From the NCBI GenBank assembly GCA_002713555.1, contig PATG01000076.1, positions 1 to 11,279 on the forward strand: 11,279 bases of DNA, given 5' to 3'. Both the position numbers and the translations under genes were made by a program. The DNA comes from Planctomycetaceae bacterium (GTDB lineage: Bacteria; Planctomycetota; Planctomycetia; Pirellulales; Lacipirellulaceae). Each line of letters starts with the position of its first letter. Position 1 is the first letter of the stretch. The notes beneath the pieces were generated by a model that searched no databases, was not told the origin of the DNA, and saw only the letters and a program-made list of their open reading frames with translations. Below, piece by piece: positions 8,120 through 11,279 of this stretch.

Positions 8120-8785
8120 CTACATTGCTATGCCATCCTGGTGTCGGGCAATCTCTCCGTCAACCAGATAGATCACATCCTCCGCAATATTTGTCGCATG
8201 GTCCGCAATGCGTTCTATATGTCGTGAAGCTGAGAAAAATTGGAATACAGGCTCAAACGCATCTGAGTGATTGCTCACGTATTCGTACAGGTCGATGATG
8301 CACTTGCGATTGAGTTCATCAACAGCATCATCCCGCCGGCAAACTTCTCGGGCTGCATCAACATCCAGTTGCACGAAGGCATCTAAAGCATCGCGAACCA
8401 TTGAAGTTGAAATTTCAACCATCTGGTCGAGAGTATCAGGAAACGGAAAATCGGGATGAAGAACCAGGCTCTGAGCACGTTCACTAATATTAACAGCCAG
8501 ATCAGCAATTCTCTCCAAATCCCCATTAATCTTTAATACGGTAGCTACACGCCTAAGATCGATGGCCACAGGTTGGTGCAGTGCCAGGATTTTAAGACAC
8601 TCTTCTTCGATCTCTACCTCACGTAAATTAACGGTATCTTCATCATTTGCTAATTGCTCAATCAGATCCGTTCTCAGTTCACGTAAGGCTTGACTGGCTC
8701 GATAAATCATCCGCTCAACGATGGCGGATTGGGCTAGCAGGTCTTGTTCGAGCGATTCCAAATCGCGTTGGAGATGTTTGGTCAT
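8120..8785 (-). CDS. phoU: Phosphate signalling and transport regulator PhoU
   Basis: Cytosolic all-helical protein that in studied bacteria connects the Pst transporter to the PhoR/PhoB system and keeps the Pho regulon off when phosphate is plentiful. At 221 residues it is close to the usual PhoU length. It shows the expected two-fold repeat of three-helix units. The metal-binding E-x-x-x-D signature appears in each half: DLERIADLAVNI (Glu91, Asp95) and HIERIADHATNIAED (Glu191, Asp195). It lies 103 bases after pstB and 43 bases before phoB, all on one strand, which fits one transcription unit. The ATG at 8785 is preceded by an A-rich stretch and no Shine-Dalgarno. Confidence 0.96.
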   Translation of the reverse strand: MTKHLQRDLESLEQDLLAQSAIVERMIYRASQALRELRTDLIEQLANDEDTVNLREVEIEEECLKILALHQPVAIDLRRVATVLKINGDLERIADLAVNISERAQSLVLHPDFPFPDTLDQMVEISTSMVRDALDAFVQLDVDAAREVCRRDDAVDELNRKCIIDLYEYVSNHSDAFEPVFQFFSASRHIERIADHATNIAEDVIYLVDGEIARHQDGIAM

Positions 8786-8888
8786 TTCAGTTTTTTAGTA
8801 GCATTTTTTGCGTTTCAGTTAGTTATAAGGTAAACTGCCCAAGTCTTTTTCACGCTTGCATTGCAGGCAGCACTTTTCTGCTCATAGG

Positions 8889-9845
8889 CTATCCAAATCG
8901 CCCCGTGATATAATCCTCAGTCTGCCTTTCCTGAGGCTTTGTGAATAATTCATTTGTGGATCCAACTTCGATTAAACGACCTTCATAGAAAAAAGCTGTT
9001 TTGTCAGAGACTCGGGCAGCCTGCTGCATGTTGTGGGTTACTATGACAATGGTGTAGGTTTCTTTTAGCTCGAAAATCAGGTCTTCGATTGCAGCCGTGG
9101 ACTTGGGGTCAAGGGCAGAGGCCGGTTCGTCCATGAGAAGCACGTCCGGATCTGTTGCTAATGCCCGAGCGATACAGAGACGTTGCTGCTGTCCACCCGA
9201 GAGTTGCAAGGCTGATTCATCTAGCCGGTTATGCACTTCATCCCATAGTGCTGATTGCTTGAGGCACTTCTCAATTATTTCGTCAAGTACAGAACGTTTC
9301 CGAATTCCAGCAACCCGTGGTCCATAGGCCACATTTTCATAGATCGTTTTGGGAAATGGGTTGGATTTTTGGAATACCATACCAACACGCTTTCGGAGTT
9401 CAACGACGTCGGTATTCCTACTATAAATGTCCTCTTGATCGAGCGTAATTTTCCCCCTGACAATCGTCCCTTCAATCATGTCGTTCATGCGGTTGAGGCA
9501 ACGTAAAAATGTTGATTTACCGCAGCCTGAAGGACCGATCAACGCAGTGACGCAATGTTCAGGCATGTCTAGAGAAATGTCATGCAATGCATGATTCGAT
9601 CCATAGAAGAAGTCGAGGTGACTCGTAGCGACCTTGTTAGGATGCTGTGCGATTTCATCTGCTGAGCGAGATTCGTTTTGTTGGAGACTGGAAACAGTCT
9701 TAATACGCACAGGCGTAACCCCTTGTTCAGGAGATCCTTGTTCAGGAGATCCTGGTTCCGTAGATCCTGGTTCCGTAGATAAAGTCCCTGGTTCTGTCGT
9801 CATACTCAAGCTTTCCTCATTCGCCAATTCTGTGATTGTAGTCAT
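8889..9845 (-). CDS. pstB: Phosphate ABC transporter ATP-binding protein PstB
   Basis: ATPase subunit that powers high-affinity phosphate import through PstC-PstA. The ABC domain (about 73-318) has Walker [10 protein letters not shown] (104-112), Q-loop Gln159 in [10 protein letters not shown], signature LSGGQ (215-219), Walker B LLMDE (236-240, catalytic Glu240) and H-loop His271. It ends [10 protein letters not shown] as PstB proteins do. At 318 residues it is about 60 longer than E. coli PstB. The extra N-terminal part (about 1-70) is low complexity and includes four pentapeptides [19 protein letters not shown], encoded by a 15-bp DNA repeat. ATG 9845 gives the longest form; Met15 (ATG 9803) has a stronger Shine-Dalgarno. 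Either start keeps the repeat. It lies 52 bases after pstA. Confidence 0.97.
   Translation of the reverse strand: MTTITELANEESLSMTTEPGTLSTEPGSTEPGSPEQGSPEQGVTPVRIKTVSSLQQNESRSADEIAQHPNKVATSHLDFFYGSNHALHDISLDMPEHCVTALIGPSGCGKSTFLRCLNRMNDMIEGTIVRGKITLDQEDIYSRNTDVVELRKRVGMVFQKSNPFPKTIYENVAYGPRVAGIRKRSVLDEIIEKCLKQSALWDEVHNRLDESALQLSGGQQQRLCIARALATDPDVLLMDEPASALDPKSTAAIEDLIFELKETYTIVIVTHNMQQAARVSDKTAFFYEGRLIEVGSTNELFTKPQERQTEDYITGRFG
9721..9780 (-). repeat. 15-bp minisatellite inside pstB
   Basis: Four adjacent 15-base units, written on the + strand: ccttgttcaggagat twice (9721-9735, 9736-9750), then cctggttccgtagat twice (9751-9765, 9766-9780). Units are identical within each pair and differ at three positions between pairs. 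A partial related copy (cctggttctgtcgt) starts at 9787. Each unit is five codons, so copy-number change keeps the pstB frame and only lengthens or shortens the N-terminal tail. Confidence 0.9.
9812..9818 (-). promoter_or_regulatory. Shine-Dalgarno favouring the internal Met15 of pstB
   Basis: GAGGAAA on the - strand (9818-9812) lies 8 bases before the in-frame ATG at 9803-9801. The first ATG (9845) has only a weaker AGG about 9 bases upstream. This suggests translation may start at Met15, at least in part. Confidence 0.4.
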
Positions 9846-9863
9846 GAGATCAAACCTATGCGA

Positions 9864-9891
9864 ATTAATTTCATATTAAATATATAGTCAA
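9864..9891 (-). promoter_or_regulatory. Weak candidate internal promoter before pstB
   Basis: In the 52-base AT-rich pstA-pstB gap, the - strand shows TTGACT (9891-9886) followed after 16 bases by ATTAAT (9869-9864), partial matches to -35 and -10 hexamers. It would allow pstB-phoU-phoB expression apart from pstCA. AT-rich spacers yield such matches by chance, so confidence is low. Confidence 0.2.
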
Positions 9892-9897
9892 CCAGTT

Positions 9898-10779
9898 TTA
9901 CCAATGAATCTTTTTACTAAGCCGATAGCGTAGAATAACAGCCAACGCATTCATGCAGATTAACACTGTCAAAAGCACGACAATCGCTCCTGCAGCAGCC
10001 TCATGAAAGGCTTCTTGCGATTGGTCTGTCCAATTATATATCTGCAAAGGCAACGCGCTAAAATCATCCTCCCACAAGTTCCTGGGAGCAGTTCGCACAT
10101 AAGTGGCCGCACCTATTGCTACCAATGGAGCAGCTTCTCCCAGAGCACGTGAAAGCGCTAAAATCACTCCGGTTAGTATGCCTGGTAGTGACGCCGGTAA
10201 AATTTGATACCAAACCGTTTGCAATCGAGAAGCTCCTAGAGCAAACGAAGCCTGTCGAATCGTTCCTGGTACTGCACGCAACGCTTCTTGTGTGGAAAGA
10301 ATGACTATAGGCAATACGACCAGTGTCAGCGTCAGAGCTCCTGCCACGACACTACGTTGCAGGCTCATCGTGCGAACAAATAACCCCAGCCCTAAAATAC
10401 CATAAACAATTGATGGAACTCCAGCCAAATTAGCAATGTTCGTCTGCACCAAAGTACGCCAACGACTCGCCGAACTATACTCTTCCAAGTAAACTGCTGT
10501 CCCTACGCCAATGGGGACTGAAAATAAAGCAGTCAAACCAATTAAGTAAATACTACCAACCAAGGAAGAAACGATGCCGGACTTTTCTGGATTAATCTGA
10601 GAAGGTTGTGTCGTCAGAAAACTGAAACTGACTCGACTCCAACCGTAGGAAAAAATATTCCACAGCAAAATCGCTAAAGCAGCCAAACATATCCACATAC
10701 TTAACATGCACACGAAGGTAAATAACTTGGATGTTATTTTCGCATACGGTCGATTGGAAGTTTTGCTGGCAAGGCTCAT
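9898..10779 (-). CDS. pstA: Phosphate ABC transporter permease PstA
   Basis: One of the two inner-membrane channel subunits of the Pst phosphate importer. At 293 residues it is full length, with six likely membrane segments (about 17-41, 69-97, 118-136, 141-163, 198-224, 262-286). The permease coupling loop includes the segment from ALRAVPGTIRQASFALGASR (166-185) to ILPASLPGILTG (193-204), which contacts the ATPase. It continues into ALSRALGEAAPL, a PstA hallmark. Its ATG (10779-10777) overlaps the pstC stop TGA (10778-10776) in an ATGA arrangement, pointing to translational coupling of the two permeases. PstB follows after a 52-base AT-rich gap. Confidence 0.96.
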   Translation of the reverse strand: MSLASKTSNRPYAKITSKLFTFVCMLSMWICLAALAILLWNIFSYGWSRVSFSFLTTQPSQINPEKSGIVSSLVGSIYLIGLTALFSVPIGVGTAVYLEEYSSASRWRTLVQTNIANLAGVPSIVYGILGLGLFVRTMSLQRSVVAGALTLTLVVLPIVILSTQEALRAVPGTIRQASFALGASRLQTVWYQILPASLPGILTGVILALSRALGEAAPLVAIGAATYVRTAPRNLWEDDFSALPLQIYNWTDQSQEAFHEAAAGAIVVLLTVLICMNALAVILRYRLSKKIHW

Positions 10780-11279
10780 TCGTATTTTTCTCGCATTCGA
10801 TTAAGAATCCACTGCGCAAAAACATTGAGCAATAAGGTCAATACAAATAGGGACAAACCAACAGCAAAAATTGTACGATGTTCAATTGAACCGGCCGGTA
10901 TATCACCCTGACTGACTTCAACAATGTAAGCTGTCATCGTCTGAACACTGGTTAGCGGATTAAGGGTCAACTTCGCCTCAGCACCTGCAGCAAGTGAAAC
11001 GGCCATGGTTTCACCAACGGCACGAGTAATTGCCAAAATGAATGAAGCAACAATACCAGACAATGCAGCTGGAATAATCACACGCACCGTGACATCCAAC
11101 TTGGTAGCACCCAGAGCATATGCTCCTTCACGAAGTGATCGTGGCACACTACGCAAGACATCCTCACTGAGCGAGATAATCATCGGCAAAATCATAATGC
11201 CAACGACGACACATGCGTTCATGGCATTGAATAAATCTGCTGAGGGAAAGATTTTTCGAATAGCAGGCGATACAAAAAC
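10776..11279 (-). CDS. pstC: Phosphate ABC transporter permease PstC, C-terminal part (cut by the window edge)
   Basis: Second channel subunit of the Pst importer. The frame stays open to the right edge, so only the last 167 codons are seen. The first Met inside the window (11222) is internal, because the residues before it (PAIRKIFPSADLFNA) also fit PstC. Visible family features are IMILPMIISLSEDVLRSVP, the coupling loop LREGAYALGATKLDVTVRVI, and AITRAVGETMAV, followed by a long periplasmic stretch and a last membrane helix (about 11 to 35 residues before the end). It overlaps pstA by ATGA. The N-terminal half, the promoter, and pstS if linked, should lie just right of the window. Confidence 0.95.
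   Translation of the reverse strand, partial: VFVSPAIRKIFPSADLFNAMNACVVVGIMILPMIISLSEDVLRSVPRSLREGAYALGATKLDVTVRVIIPAALSGIVASFILAITRAVGETMAVSLAAGAEAKLTLNPLTSVQTMTAYIVEVSQGDIPAGSIEHRTIFAVGLSLFVLTLLLNVFAQWILNRMREKYE

Noticed and set aside
1..11279. Mobile element, phage, toxin-antitoxin or defence system
   Set aside because: No transposase, integrase, terminal inverted repeats or defence-type domains seen; all confident genes are core metabolism, repair and phosphate uptake.

Overview
The window reads as ordinary chromosomal DNA of a free-living, probably Gram-negative bacterium of roughly middling GC content (estimated by eye). The look of the proteins suggests a planctomycete-like organism: several starts have no Shine-Dalgarno sequence, PstB has a long low-complexity N-terminus, and MsrA-MsrB is fused and exported. 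That assignment is inference from style only, because no rRNA or marker gene is present.

Layout. Positions 1-538 hold no convincing gene: a strong 10-bp hairpin at 58-80, and a four-unit 14-bp tandem repeat (483-538) that ends exactly at the next start codon. Positions 539-4237 (+) encode full-length cobalamin-dependent methionine synthase (metH). A gap of about 0.9 kb follows, with a short tandem repeat after metH and a rho-independent terminator facing left (4880-4921). Positions 5115-6311 (-) encode an exported or membrane-anchored MsrA-MsrB fusion for methionine sulfoxide reduction. A gap of about 1 kb (6312-7368) contains hairpins, a doubtful Cys-rich ORF and a leftward terminator.

From 7369 to the right edge everything is on the - strand and forms a phosphate (Pho/Pst) cluster, transcribed pstC (cut by the edge) - pstA - pstB - phoU - phoB and ending in a terminator-like hairpin at 7315-7348. 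PstC and PstA form the inner-membrane channel and PstB is its ATPase. PhoU links transport state to signalling, and PhoB is the response regulator. The sensor kinase phoR is not next to phoB, and the substrate-binding gene pstS, if linked, lies beyond the right edge.

No novel defence, mobile or CRISPR system is visible. The points most worth a second look are: three short (14-15 bp) tandem repeats in different contexts (at the metH start, after metH, and inside the pstB coding sequence); an MsrB domain that has Thr where the classical resolving Cys sits; start-codon ambiguity in msrAB and pstB where Shine-Dalgarno sequences favour the downstream Met; and the gene-poor 1-kb gap upstream of msrAB.
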